Of a DNA stretch of 64,000 bases, positions 10,745 through 19,606 are shown one piece after another. The first letter of the stretch is position 1, and every line of letters begins with the position of its first letter. Both the position numbers and the translations under genes were made by a program. Below the pieces are notes generated by a model, which saw only the letters and a program-made list of their open reading frames with translations, did no database searches and was not told the DNA's origin. The DNA is from Brucella daejeonensis (GTDB lineage: Bacteria; Pseudomonadota; Alphaproteobacteria; Rhizobiales; Rhizobiaceae): NCBI RefSeq assembly GCF_014199265.1, contig NZ_JACIJG010000001.1, positions 62,001-126,000 on the forward strand. The letters run 5' to 3'.

Positions 10745-12640
10745 TTATTCCCCGCGACGCTTCTTGCCGTAGCCGCCACCTTCAGGCTTTTTACCGCCCT
10801 TCTTGAAACCGTCTTTCTTGAAGTCGTCTCCGCGCGCGAAATCGCGCGGCTTGTCCCACTTGTCGCCTTTCGAGCGGTCGCCTTTATAGCCATCGCTCTT
10901 GTAGCCGCCTTCCTTGAACCTGTCACCGCGCGGCTTGAAACTGCCCCGGCCCTCACGCGGAGCAGCGTCGCCGCCTGCACCTGCAACCGCAGTGCGGATC
11001 ACCAGACCCTTTTCACCGGTGCCGCGTTCCTCGACCGAACGGCGGAATTCATCAGCCTTCGAGGCCGTGATTTCGAAACGGGTTTCGTTATCGAAAATCT
11101 TGATCGAGCCGACATCGCGCTTCGAAACGTCGCCAGCCTTGCAGATCAGCGGAAGCAGCCACTTCGGATCGGCGCGATGCTTGCGGCCTGCCGAAACCGA
11201 GAACCAGACGCCGTCAAAATGCGCATTGCGGTCGAAACGCTCGCCCGGCTCACCGCGCTCGCGGCGTTCAAAGCGGTCACCCTTCTCAAAACGATCCCTG
11301 GGCTTCCTGCCGCCGACCGGATGAACCGGCGCGTCGGAAACTTCTTCAGCCGCCGGATAGGAAGCCACCTCACGATTGAGGAACGCGGCTGCAATCTGTT
11401 CCGGCGTGTAACGCTCCGTCAGGGCCTTCAGCAACTCCTGATATTCTTCTTCAACCGGCTGGCTGAAAATGTCCGCATTCAAAATGCGCTCATTGATCTT
11501 GGCCTGAACGGCAGCGATACCCGGCGCGGAGATGGTCTGGGCATCGAGCTTCGCCATATGCAGGAGGCGTTCCGCAGTGCGGCGGCGCGAGAACGGCACC
11601 ACCAGCACGCAGGTGCCCTTGCGACCGGCGCGGCCCGTGCGGCCCGAACGATGCAGCATCGTTTCGGGATTGTTGGGCAGGTCGGCGTGGATGACGAGAT
11701 CGAGATTGGGCAGATCGATGCCGCGCGCTGCAACGTCGGTTGCAACACAGACGCGGGCGCGACCGTCGCGCATGGCCTGAAGCGCATTGTTGCGCTCGGC
11801 CTGGCTCAGTTCGCCCGACAGCGCCACCACGGCAAAACCGCGATTGGAAAGCCGGCTTGCCATATGCTTCACCGCTTCGCGGGTCGAGCAGAAGATGATC
11901 GAGTTCTGGCTGTCATAATAGAGCAGCGTATTGATGATCGCGTGGTCGCGCTCGTGCGGCGGAACCGGCATGGCGACATAGTCGATGTCGGCGTGCTGGC
12001 TGGTTTCGCTCTGCACGGTGATGCGCAGCGCGTCGTTCTGGAAGCGCTTGGCAAGCTGCGCAATCGGCTTCGGAACGGTTGCCGAGAACATCAGCGTGCG
12101 GCGATCTTCCGGCGCTTCGCCGAGGATGAATTCGAGGTCCTCGCGAAAACCCATGTCGAGCATTTCGTCGGCTTCATCGAGCACGACGGCGCGTAAGTTC
12201 GACATATCGAGGGCGTCGCGGGTGATATGATCGCGCAGACGTCCCGGCGTGCCGACCACGATATGGCTCCCACGTTCCAGCGCCCGGCGCTCGGTGCGGA
12301 TATCCATGCCGCCAACGCAGGAAGCGATGCGCGCGCCGGTATCGGCATAAAGCCATTCCAGTTCGCGGCGCACCTGCAATGCCAGTTCGCGTGTCGGCGC
12401 GATGATCATGGCGAGCGGCGCACCGGCATTGCCGAAACGCAAGCTCTCTTCCAGAATGGTGTTGGCCATGGCAAGGCCGAAAGCCACCGTCTTGCCCGAT
12501 CCAGTCTGAGCGGAAACGAGGAGGTCGGCTTCGAGCGTTTCAGGAGCCAGTACGGCGTCTTGAACGGCGGTGAGCGTATTATAACCGCGAGCGGCTAATG
12601 CTCCGGACAAAGCCGGAGCGATGGTTTCGGGCAAAGACAT
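10745..12640 (-). CDS. DEAD-box ATP-dependent RNA helicase with DbpA-type RNA-binding domain
   Basis: A 631-residue cytoplasmic RNA helicase. Walker A AQTGSGKT is at residues 44-51, DEAD near 156 (DEADEMLDMGF), SAT in MFSATVPKP, and HRSGRTGRAGRKG marks motif VI. Residues about 470-550 (FSVSAGRKHRADPKWLLPLI) form the RRM-like DbpA/CsdA C-terminal domain, and the last 80 residues are a Lys/Gly/Arg-rich disordered tail with repeated GDRFKEGG-like units. This is the layout of CsdA/DeaD-type helicases that act in ribosome assembly and mRNA decay, often at low temperature. Which of the deaD, rhlE or csdA names fits cannot be decided here. Confidence 0.93.
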   Translation of the reverse strand: MSLPETIAPALSGALAARGYNTLTAVQDAVLAPETLEADLLVSAQTGSGKTVAFGLAMANTILEESLRFGNAGAPLAMIIAPTRELALQVRRELEWLYADTGARIASCVGGMDIRTERRALERGSHIVVGTPGRLRDHITRDALDMSNLRAVVLDEADEMLDMGFREDLEFILGEAPEDRRTLMFSATVPKPIAQLAKRFQNDALRITVQSETSQHADIDYVAMPVPPHERDHAIINTLLYYDSQNSIIFCSTREAVKHMASRLSNRGFAVVALSGELSQAERNNALQAMRDGRARVCVATDVAARGIDLPNLDLVIHADLPNNPETMLHRSGRTGRAGRKGTCVLVVPFSRRRTAERLLHMAKLDAQTISAPGIAAVQAKINERILNADIFSQPVEEEYQELLKALTERYTPEQIAAAFLNREVASYPAAEEVSDAPVHPVGGRKPRDRFEKGDRFERRERGEPGERFDRNAHFDGVWFSVSAGRKHRADPKWLLPLICKAGDVSKRDVGSIKIFDNETRFEITASKADEFRRSVEERGTGEKGLVIRTAVAGAGGDAAPREGRGSFKPRGDRFKEGGYKSDGYKGDRSKGDKWDKPRDFARGDDFKKDGFKKGGKKPEGGGYGKKRRGE

Positions 12641-12786
12641 GAACCACTTTCACGAAAAAAGCTTCTCAAGCCGCATACCCATTGGTCGCGGACCATTTTT
12701 GTCCACGACTCCCCTGACGACCACCGAAGCAACAGAATTGGTGCTTCCCTATAGGGTTAGGACCGTGAGGTCAACCGCAAGGGGCA

Positions 12787-15708
12787 TCAATGTGCCTCAT
12801 CCCAGTTATGCGCTGCGCGCGCATCGACATGCAGCGGCACGGAAAGCGCAACGGCGGGCATGGCGGCATTCTCCATGACGCGCCGCACCACCGGAATGGT
12901 TTTTTCCACTTCGTTTTCAGGCACTTCGAAGATCAGTTCGTCATGCACCTGAAGCAACATGCGCGCCGCGAGCTTTTCCTCCGCCAGCACGTCCTCCATG
13001 CGGATCATGGCGCGGCGGATAATGTCGGCGGCAGCCCCCTGAATGGGCGCGTTGATGGCGGCACGTTCGTTGAAGGCGCGCACCTGCGGGTTCGACGCCC
13101 TGATGTCGGGATAATGGGCGCGGCGGCCGAAGATGGTTTCGACATAGCCATGTTCACGGGCGTAGGCCTTGGTCGCCTCCATATAGTCCTTGATACCGGG
13201 AAACCGCTCGAAATAGGTGCGGATATACTGCCCCGCTTCCTCACGCGGAATGGATAGCTGGTTGGCGAGCCCGAAGGCGGAAATGCCGTAGATAATGCCG
13301 AAATTGATCGCCTTGGCGCGGCGGCGCACTTCCGGCGGCATGCCTTCCACGGGAACGCCGAACATTTCCGATGCCGTCATGGCGTGAATATCGATACCGT
13401 CGGCAAAAGCCTGTTTCAATTGCGCAATATCGGCCACATGAGCAAGCACACGCAGTTCGATCTGGCTGTAGTCGGCGGAAACCAGCTTGTTGCCGGGTTC
13501 GGCGATAAAGGCCGTCCTGATCTTGCGGCCTTCCGCCGTGCGCACCGGAATGTTCTGCAAGTTCGGATCGGATGACGAAAGGCGTCCGGTCGAGGTAGAC
13601 GCCATCGCATAAGACGTATGAACGCGCTTGGTCTGCGGATTGATGAAACCCGGCAGCGCGTCGGTATAAGTCGATTTGAGCTTGGTGAGCTGGCGCCAGT
13701 CCACGATCTTGCGCGGCAGCGGATGGCCTTCGGCGGCAAGGTCTTCCAGCACCTGCGCGGAGGTGGACCATTGTCCGGTCTTGGTCTTCGACGCGCCCGG
13801 CAGACCCATTTTGCCAAACAGAATATCGCCAAGCTGCTTGGGCGAGCCGATGGTGAATTTTTCGCCCGCCAGTTCGTAGATTTCATCCTCAAAGGCGGCT
13901 GCCGCCTGCGCCAGATCGCCGGAAAGGCGCGACAGAACCTGCCGGTCAACGGAAATGCCGCGCTCCTCCATGCGCGCCAGCACATCCACCAGCGGGCGTT
14001 CCAGACGCTCATAGACAGACATCAGCCCTTCCGCAGCCAAACGCGGTTTCAACACCTGCCACAAGCGCAGGGTCACATCGGCATCTTCCGCCGCGTAAGC
14101 CGTCGCACGGTCGAGATCGACCATATCGAAGGTCATGGCATTCTTGCCGCTGCCCGCCACATCCTTATAGGGAATGGGCGTATGGCCGAGCCAGCGTTCC
14201 GACAGCGGGTCCATGCCGTGGCTGCCGGTGCCTGCATCCAGCACATATGAAATCAGCATCGTATCGTCGAAGGAGACGGTGTCGATGCCGTGGCGGCGCA
14301 TGACCAGCCAATCATATTTCATGTTCTGCGCGATCTTGAGGACGGAAGCATCCTCCAGCACGGCTTTCAGCGCGTCCAGGGCCTCATCGAGCGGAATCTG
14401 CCCATCGACCAGCCCGCCGCCGAGAAGATCGCCTGCGCCGGACTTGTGCTGAAGCGGAATATAAGCCGCCTTGCCGGGAGCGAGCGCCAGCGAAAAGCCG
14501 ACCAGTTCCGCCTGCATCGGATCGAGCGAAGTCGTCTCGGTATCAAACGCGACGATGCCGGTTTCGACCGCTTCGGCCAGCCAGAGTTTCAACGTGGCAA
14601 TATCGCGAATGCAGCTATAGGCGCTGGTATCGATTTTTTGCGCGGTCGCTTCCGCCGCCCGTTTTTCCGCCAGCGCGGCAGGCGCATAGCCCTCTGCCGG
14701 GACCGCGGCGGCAGGCGTTTCCGCATCCTGTGTTTTGGCCGGGATATCCAGGTCGGGACCATGAGCGTCCGCACCCCAGTCGGTTTCCACATGGGAGGGT
14801 TCGACAGAAGAGGCGTCGGTATCGGTTGCCTCGGCCACGCGACGCGTCAGCGAAGTGAATTCCATCGCCTTCAGGAAGCCGATCAGCTTCGGCCCGTTCT
14901 GCGGTTCCAGCACCAGCCCGTCCAGATCGACATCCAGCGGCACATCGGTCTTGAGCGTGACAAGCTCGCGCGCAATCTTTGTCTGGTCGGCAAAGGCGAT
15001 GATGTTCTCGCGGCGCTTGTTCTGCCTGATCTCGGAAGCGCGGGCCAGAAGCGTGTCGAGATCGCCATATTCCGCCAGCAATTGCGCCGCCGTCTTCGGG
15101 CCGATGCCGGGAATGCCCGGCACATTATCCGTGCTGTCTCCGGTCAGCGATTGCAGGTCGATCATCTTTTCGGGCGGCACACCCCATTTCTCGATCACCT
15201 CGGGAATGGAAATCTGCTTGTCCTTCATGCTGTCATACATCGACACATTGGGAGTGACGAGCTGCATGAGGTCCTTGTCGGAGGAGATGATGGTGACGTC
15301 GCCGCCCGCTTCTTCCGCCACCCGCGCATAGGTGGCTATCAGATCGTCGGCCTCGAAGCCTTCCTTTTCGATGCTGGGCAGATTGAAGGCGCGGGTCGCC
15401 TGACGGATGAGACCGAATTGCGGGATGAGATCTTCCGGCGGCGCGGTGCGGTTGGCCTTGTAATCGGGATAAAGCTCGTTGCGGAATGTCTTCGACGAAT
15501 AGTCGAATATGACCGCGAAATGGGTCGGCACCACGCCGACATCGGTGTTGCGGGCATCCTTCAACAGCTTCCACAGCATGTTGCAGAAGCCGGAGACTGC
15601 ACCGACCGGCAGACCGTCCGTCTTGCGGGTCAGGGGCGGCAGGGCATGATAGGCGCGGAAAATATAGCCCGAGCCGTCAACGAGAAAGAGATGATCGCCT
15701 TTTTTCAT
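12787..15708 (-). CDS. polA: DNA polymerase I
   Basis: A 973-residue three-domain polymerase. Residues about 1-290 are the 5'-3' exonuclease (LVDGSGYIFRAYHALPPL; SLTGDSTDNVPGIPGIGPKTA helix-hairpin-helix). About 365-560 is the 3'-5' proofreading domain with an intact DxE site in AFDTETTSLDP, NMKYDW and YAAEDADVT. About 590-973 is the family A polymerase with DYSQIELRVLAH (motif A), RRAKAINFGIIYG (motif B) and QVHDELIFE (motif C). All catalytic residues I could check are present, so it should be proofreading-proficient. An Ala/Glu-rich linker near 300-360 separates the first two domains. It acts in Okazaki fragment maturation and repair. Confidence 0.97.
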   Translation of the reverse strand: MKKGDHLFLVDGSGYIFRAYHALPPLTRKTDGLPVGAVSGFCNMLWKLLKDARNTDVGVVPTHFAVIFDYSSKTFRNELYPDYKANRTAPPEDLIPQFGLIRQATRAFNLPSIEKEGFEADDLIATYARVAEEAGGDVTIISSDKDLMQLVTPNVSMYDSMKDKQISIPEVIEKWGVPPEKMIDLQSLTGDSTDNVPGIPGIGPKTAAQLLAEYGDLDTLLARASEIRQNKRRENIIAFADQTKIARELVTLKTDVPLDVDLDGLVLEPQNGPKLIGFLKAMEFTSLTRRVAEATDTDASSVEPSHVETDWGADAHGPDLDIPAKTQDAETPAAAVPAEGYAPAALAEKRAAEATAQKIDTSAYSCIRDIATLKLWLAEAVETGIVAFDTETTSLDPMQAELVGFSLALAPGKAAYIPLQHKSGAGDLLGGGLVDGQIPLDEALDALKAVLEDASVLKIAQNMKYDWLVMRRHGIDTVSFDDTMLISYVLDAGTGSHGMDPLSERWLGHTPIPYKDVAGSGKNAMTFDMVDLDRATAYAAEDADVTLRLWQVLKPRLAAEGLMSVYERLERPLVDVLARMEERGISVDRQVLSRLSGDLAQAAAAFEDEIYELAGEKFTIGSPKQLGDILFGKMGLPGASKTKTGQWSTSAQVLEDLAAEGHPLPRKIVDWRQLTKLKSTYTDALPGFINPQTKRVHTSYAMASTSTGRLSSSDPNLQNIPVRTAEGRKIRTAFIAEPGNKLVSADYSQIELRVLAHVADIAQLKQAFADGIDIHAMTASEMFGVPVEGMPPEVRRRAKAINFGIIYGISAFGLANQLSIPREEAGQYIRTYFERFPGIKDYMEATKAYAREHGYVETIFGRRAHYPDIRASNPQVRAFNERAAINAPIQGAAADIIRRAMIRMEDVLAEEKLAARMLLQVHDELIFEVPENEVEKTIPVVRRVMENAAMPAVALSVPLHVDARAAHNWDEAH

Positions 15709-15811
15709 AAGATAGAATTAGAGGAAAGCGACCGCAAAGGAAACCACGCGATTGTCAGGAGAAACGACCGTCCACGTGAAAGAAATCCATCACATTGCGA
15801 TAACACGTTTG

Positions 15812-15825
15812 TTACAGATTTGTAA
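15812..15825. promoter_or_regulatory. Inverted repeat TTACA-N4-TGTAA upstream of polA
   Basis: TTACA at 15812-15816 and TGTAA at 15821-15825 form a perfect dyad about 105 bases upstream of polA on one side and just before the putative small RNA on the other. It could be an operator for either; no factor can be named. Confidence 0.4.
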
Positions 15826-15844
15826 TCTTCCGTGCCCTTGAATA

Positions 15845-16027
15845 GCCACAGTTGAAAGGCCAAATCCAGGTCATCGACAGTTCGTCGGTCGCCGGTTTTC
15901 TGACCCGTCCCCCGTTGGATGCCGGATGTTGGGCGGCAGCCTCATTCCCCTCTCCGGGCTGCCGCTTTGAGTGTAGTGATATGGCCGTTGTGGTACCCCC
16001 TCACCACAACGGCCAATTCATTTTCTC
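15845..16027 (+). ncRNA. Candidate trans-acting small RNA (alpha-r7-like) between polA and the dipeptidase gene
   Basis: The 400-base gap has no coding sequence but has two strong hairpins in tandem. CGGCAGCC (15934-15941) pairs with GGCTGCCG (15957-15964) around a C/U-rich loop. GGCCGTTGTGGT (15983-15994) pairs perfectly with ACCACAACGGCC (16003-16014) around loop ACCCCCTC, followed by a weak T-containing tail. C/U-rich loops complementary to ribosome-binding sites are typical of rhizobial riboregulators. From memory, the Sinorhizobium Smr7C (alpha-r7) RNA lies beside polA and has Brucella homologues; length and place agree, but I could not compare sequences. Ends are approximate and strand is inferred from the terminal hairpin. 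Confidence 0.55.
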
Positions 16028-16115
16028 CAATATTTCCCCTCATTCAAATTGGGTTTCTTCTTGGCGTTAGTGGTTGTAGTGTGCCGCCAGTTTTATGACT
16101 CGTCAGGAAGCATTC

Positions 16116-17513
16116 ATGTCCACGCAATCGCTCGACAAAGTTCTTACCCACCTCGATGCCAATCTCGACAAGAGCCTCGATCGCTTGTTCGAATTGCTGC
16201 GGATCAAGTCGATTTCCACCGACCCCGCCTTCAAGGCCGATTGCCGCAAGGCTGCCGAATGGCTCGTCGAAGACCTGACGTCGATCGGCTTCGATGCAAG
16301 CGTTCGCGATACGCCGGGCCACCCCATGGTTGTCGCCCATCATGAAGGCGCCACGCCCGACGCCCCGCACGTACTTTTCTACGGTCACTACGACGTCCAG
16401 CCGGTCGATCCGCTGAACCTTTGGGAGAACGATCCCTTCGACCCGGCGATCAAGGATACCGGAAACGGGCGCAAAATCCTGACCGGTCGCGGCACGTCCG
16501 ACGACAAGGGCCAGCTCATGACCTTCGTGGAAGCCTGCCGCGCCTATAAGGCGGTGAACGGCAATCTGCCGGTCAAGGTGACGCTGTTGTTCGAAGGCGA
16601 GGAAGAATCCGGTTCGCCATCGCTCAAGCCGTTCCTCGATGCCAACAGGCAAGAACTGAAGGCCGACGTGGCGCTCGTCTGCGACACGTCCATGTGGGAC
16701 CCGGAAACCCCCGCCATCAGCGTCGGCCTGCGCGGTCTCGTCGGTGAGGAAATTGTCATCAAGGCAGCCGACCGCGACCTGCATTCGGGCTTTTTCGGCG
16801 GCGCGGCCGCCAATCCGATCCATATCCTCACCAAAATTCTGGCCGACCTGCACGACGAGACCGGGCGCATCACCGTTCCCGGTTTCTACGAAGGCGTGGA
16901 GGAAACCCCGACGCAAATCCTCAAATCGTGGGAAGGGCTGGGCCGCACGGCGGAAAATTTCCTCGGCCCCATCGGCCTGTCCATTCCGTCCGGCGAAAAA
17001 GGCCGCAGCGTTCTGGAACTGACCTGGGCGCGCCCGACAGCGGAAGTCAACGGCATCACTGGCGGCTATACCGGCGAAGGCTTCAAGACCGTGATCGCGG
17101 CCGAGGCTTCGGCCAAGGTTTCATTCCGCCTGGTGCACAAGCAGGACCCGGCAAAGATTCGCGAGGCTTTCCGCACCTTCGTCAAGGAACGCCTGCCCGC
17201 CGACTGCTCGGTCGAATTTCATCCGCATGGCGGCTCGCCTGCCATCCAGTTGCCCTATGATTCACCGCTCGTTTCCAAGGCCAAGGATGCATTGTCCGAC
17301 GAATGGCCGAAACCGGCCGTGCTGATCGCCATGGGCGGCTCGATTCCCATCGTCGGCGACTTCGACAATTTCCTCGGCATGGAATCGCTGCTCGTCGGCT
17401 TCGGCCTTGAGGATGACCGCATTCATTCGCCCAATGAAAAATATGAGCTGAATTCCTTCCATAAGGGCCAGCGCTCATGGGCGCGTATCATGGCGGCGAT
17501 TGCCGCCAAGTAA
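16116..17513 (+). CDS. M20 family metallo-dipeptidase
   Basis: A 465-residue cytosolic di-zinc peptidase of the M20 family (ArgE/DapE/carnosinase-like). Metal ligands and catalytic residues are in YGHYDVQPVD (His91), GRGTSDDKGQ (Asp near 128) and FEGEEESGSP (Glu-Glu near 162), followed by CDTSMWDPETPA. The dimerisation domain lies between about 190 and 390. Length and the EGEEESGSPSL motif favour the dipeptidase/CNDP branch over DapE or ArgE. The ATG at 16116 follows AGGAAG at good spacing; an in-frame ATG seven codons earlier has no such site. The exact substrate is unknown. RNase D follows 14 bases downstream, so the two are probably cotranscribed. Confidence 0.92.
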   Translation: MSTQSLDKVLTHLDANLDKSLDRLFELLRIKSISTDPAFKADCRKAAEWLVEDLTSIGFDASVRDTPGHPMVVAHHEGATPDAPHVLFYGHYDVQPVDPLNLWENDPFDPAIKDTGNGRKILTGRGTSDDKGQLMTFVEACRAYKAVNGNLPVKVTLLFEGEEESGSPSLKPFLDANRQELKADVALVCDTSMWDPETPAISVGLRGLVGEEIVIKAADRDLHSGFFGGAAANPIHILTKILADLHDETGRITVPGFYEGVEETPTQILKSWEGLGRTAENFLGPIGLSIPSGEKGRSVLELTWARPTAEVNGITGGYTGEGFKTVIAAEASAKVSFRLVHKQDPAKIREAFRTFVKERLPADCSVEFHPHGGSPAIQLPYDSPLVSKAKDALSDEWPKPAVLIAMGGSIPIVGDFDNFLGMESLLVGFGLEDDRIHSPNEKYELNSFHKGQRSWARIMAAIAAK

Positions 17514-17527
17514 GGAAGAACCGCAAT

Positions 17528-18145
17528 ATGACAATCCGTTTTCACAAGAACGATCTGCCGAACCTCGACAATTATCAGGTCGATGCGGTGGCGATCGATA
17601 CAGAGACCCTTGGCCTGAACCCGCACCGCGACAGGCTTTGCGTGGTGCAGATTTCGCCCGGCGACGGCACGGCGGACGTGATCCAGATCGAGGCGGGCCA
17701 GAAAAAGGCCCCCAATCTGGTCAAGTTGCTGAAAGACCGTTCCATCACCAAGATCTTCCATTTCGGCCGTTTCGACCTGGCCGTTCTGGCACATGCTTTC
17801 GGCACCATGCCGCAGCCCGTCTTTTGCACCAAGATCGCCTCGAAGCTGACCCGCACCTATACGGACCGTCACGGCCTGAAGGAAATCTGCAACGAGCTTC
17901 TGGACGTGTCGATTTCCAAGCAGCAGCAGTCTTCCGACTGGGCAGCGGAAATCCTGTCGCAGGCGCAACTCGAATATGCGGCATCGGACGTGCTCTACCT
18001 GCATCGCCTGAAGGCGGTTCTGGAAAAGCGCCTTGATCGCGACGGACGTACGAAGCAGGCGGAAGCCTGTTTCAGGTTCCTGCCCACGCGCTCGGAACTC
18101 GACCTCATGGGTTGGCCCGAAAGCGATATTTTCGCGCATTCGTGA
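17528..18145 (+). CDS. rnd: RNase D-like 3'-5' exoribonuclease
   Basis: A 205-residue DEDDy exonuclease. The DxE motif is AIDTETLGL (Asp24, Glu26), the second acidic motif is FHFGRFDLAVL, and the third is YAASDVLYLHRL (Tyr and Asp). RNase D trims tRNA 3' ends in E. coli. This protein has only the catalytic domain and lacks the HRDC repeats that make E. coli RNase D about 375 residues, a short form common in alphaproteobacteria. The ATG at 17528 follows AAGGAAG, 14 bases after the dipeptidase stop; starts further upstream would overlap that gene. Confidence 0.92.
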   Translation: MTIRFHKNDLPNLDNYQVDAVAIDTETLGLNPHRDRLCVVQISPGDGTADVIQIEAGQKKAPNLVKLLKDRSITKIFHFGRFDLAVLAHAFGTMPQPVFCTKIASKLTRTYTDRHGLKEICNELLDVSISKQQQSSDWAAEILSQAQLEYAASDVLYLHRLKAVLEKRLDRDGRTKQAEACFRFLPTRSELDLMGWPESDIFAHS

Positions 18146-18150
18146 TCGGA

Positions 18151-19266
18151 TCAGACGGCGGCGGCAGCCGCCGTTTTCTTTTGCGGTTCGCTATCGATAA
18201 AGGCCCAGGCCGGACGGCGGAACAGAAACCCGCCGTAGCCGGTCCACTGGATGAGACCATAGAGAATGACCGGCCCGGCGACGCCGCTCGCGGTCGTCAG
18301 AAGCGAGACCGTGCCGATATCGCCGATACCGAGTTTCAGCAGCACCGTGCGGGCGATGGCCATCGGCAGGAAGAAGGCGAGATAGACGACGATCGAATGC
18401 GCGCCGAGCCAGCCCAGAGCCCGGTAAAGTCGGTTCCGGGCAGGCAAGAGGCTCAGGAGCGACGAGACGGAAATGATCGCCAATGCGCCGACGATACCCA
18501 GAACGAGCGAGACCAGCGGCATGTCGCTGAGCGCGCCGCGCCCATTGAGAAGATCGCCGGTGGGTGGAACAAGCGCGGCAAGACTGTCGGGCACCGGCAT
18601 GAAAACGAGCTTGTACTCGATAAAACCCCAGACGAGCAGTCCGATAATGCCTGCCAGCGGATGCTGGCGCAGCCGGTCTGCGATGCGGAATATCGCAGGC
18701 GCAAAGGCGTAACCGGCATAGAAATAAACGAAGCGCGAGCAGAACTCGTCCACCATGACCCAGCCGGTATGAATCGGCAGAACTTCCAGACATGCGAGCG
18801 CGATGAAGGCAAGCCAGACGGGAACACGCCTGAGAAACCGCGTCGCGATGAAGAAAACGGGCAGGATATAGATGAACCAGAGCGTGCCGAACGGCTCTAT
18901 GAAAGCCATGAGATAAGCGTCGATCACCCCGGAAATACCCGCTTCTCCGGCTATGCCCGGCGCCTTGAACGCGAATTGGATGGTCAGCCAGAGAACGTAA
19001 AAATACAGGAAATGCACGACCTTGCGGTCGAGATAACGCCGCCAGGGCCTGTCTATGACGAGGCTTAGAAACAGGCCTGAAATCATGAAGAAATCCGGCA
19101 TGCGGAACGGTTTGGCGAAAGCAACGACATAGTGCATCCAGCCTTGCGCGCCGGCGGCCTTCTCGACCCCGAGCGTCGAATGCATCATGACCACGAAGAT
19201 GATGCAGATGCCCTTGGCAATATCGACCCAGGCGACCCGGTCACCCGCGCTTTTGACGCCATGCAT
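18151..19266 (-). CDS. Acyltransferase 3 family membrane protein
   Basis: A 371-residue integral membrane protein with about ten hydrophobic segments. The N-terminus RVAWVDIAKGICIIFVVMMH carries the signature of the acyltransferase 3 family, with the conserved histidine in the first membrane helix, and MPDFFMISGLFLSL continues the family pattern. Family members O-acylate sugars, lipopolysaccharide, peptidoglycan or periplasmic glucans. The substrate here is unknown; O-acylation of an envelope glycan is a reasonable guess only. The ATG follows GGGAGGGCGAAA. It is convergent with the RNase D gene, five bases away, and encodes no terminator of its own in that gap. Confidence 0.85.
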   Translation of the reverse strand: MHGVKSAGDRVAWVDIAKGICIIFVVMMHSTLGVEKAAGAQGWMHYVVAFAKPFRMPDFFMISGLFLSLVIDRPWRRYLDRKVVHFLYFYVLWLTIQFAFKAPGIAGEAGISGVIDAYLMAFIEPFGTLWFIYILPVFFIATRFLRRVPVWLAFIALACLEVLPIHTGWVMVDEFCSRFVYFYAGYAFAPAIFRIADRLRQHPLAGIIGLLVWGFIEYKLVFMPVPDSLAALVPPTGDLLNGRGALSDMPLVSLVLGIVGALAIISVSSLLSLLPARNRLYRALGWLGAHSIVVYLAFFLPMAIARTVLLKLGIGDIGTVSLLTTASGVAGPVILYGLIQWTGYGGFLFRRPAWAFIDSEPQKKTAAAAAV

Positions 19267-19606
19267 TTTCGCCCTCCCCGCAAACCCAGCGGCATTTTAA
19301 AGCAATTCCAGTTAGAATCGAACCGTGGAGCCACTCTATCTCTTTGTTTTTACGCATTATCCAACGCAAAACCGCTTCACACTTTTGCTGGAAATGCTCT
19401 ATAGCGCGAACCGCAGCGGATTTACATACTCAATAACTACGCCGCCACTCCAATGCGCGCCTGCGGACTGTCACGCCTCCTCGCGCGACGCGTATTAGTT
19501 GGGCGACATTCCTCCCGATGTGTCCCGTTTGCTACAGACTTTTGACACCAATCGCTTATATTGGGGACAAAGACTGGTTCTGATACTTTCCTTCAGGAGG
19601 TTTATC
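19267..19606. other. Intergenic region between acyltransferase and omp25c
   Basis: 340 bases without a gene. It contains a RIME-like repeat (19305-19400) and then the omp25c promoter region, where TATATT at 19557-19562 could be a -10 box 45 bases before the start, without a clear -35 partner. Confidence 0.5.
19305..19400 (+). repeat. Intergenic repeat of the RIME-like type, copy B
   Basis: The block order ACTCTATCTCTTTGTTTTT, CGCAAAACCGCTTCACACTT and TTTTGCTGGAAATGCTCT matches, in reverse orientation, the element at 10599-10690, with scattered substitutions. Confidence 0.65.

Noticed and set aside
16003-16014. The 12-pair hairpin as a terminator of polA
   Set aside because: It lies upstream of polA, which is on the minus strand and ends at 12787, so it cannot terminate polA.
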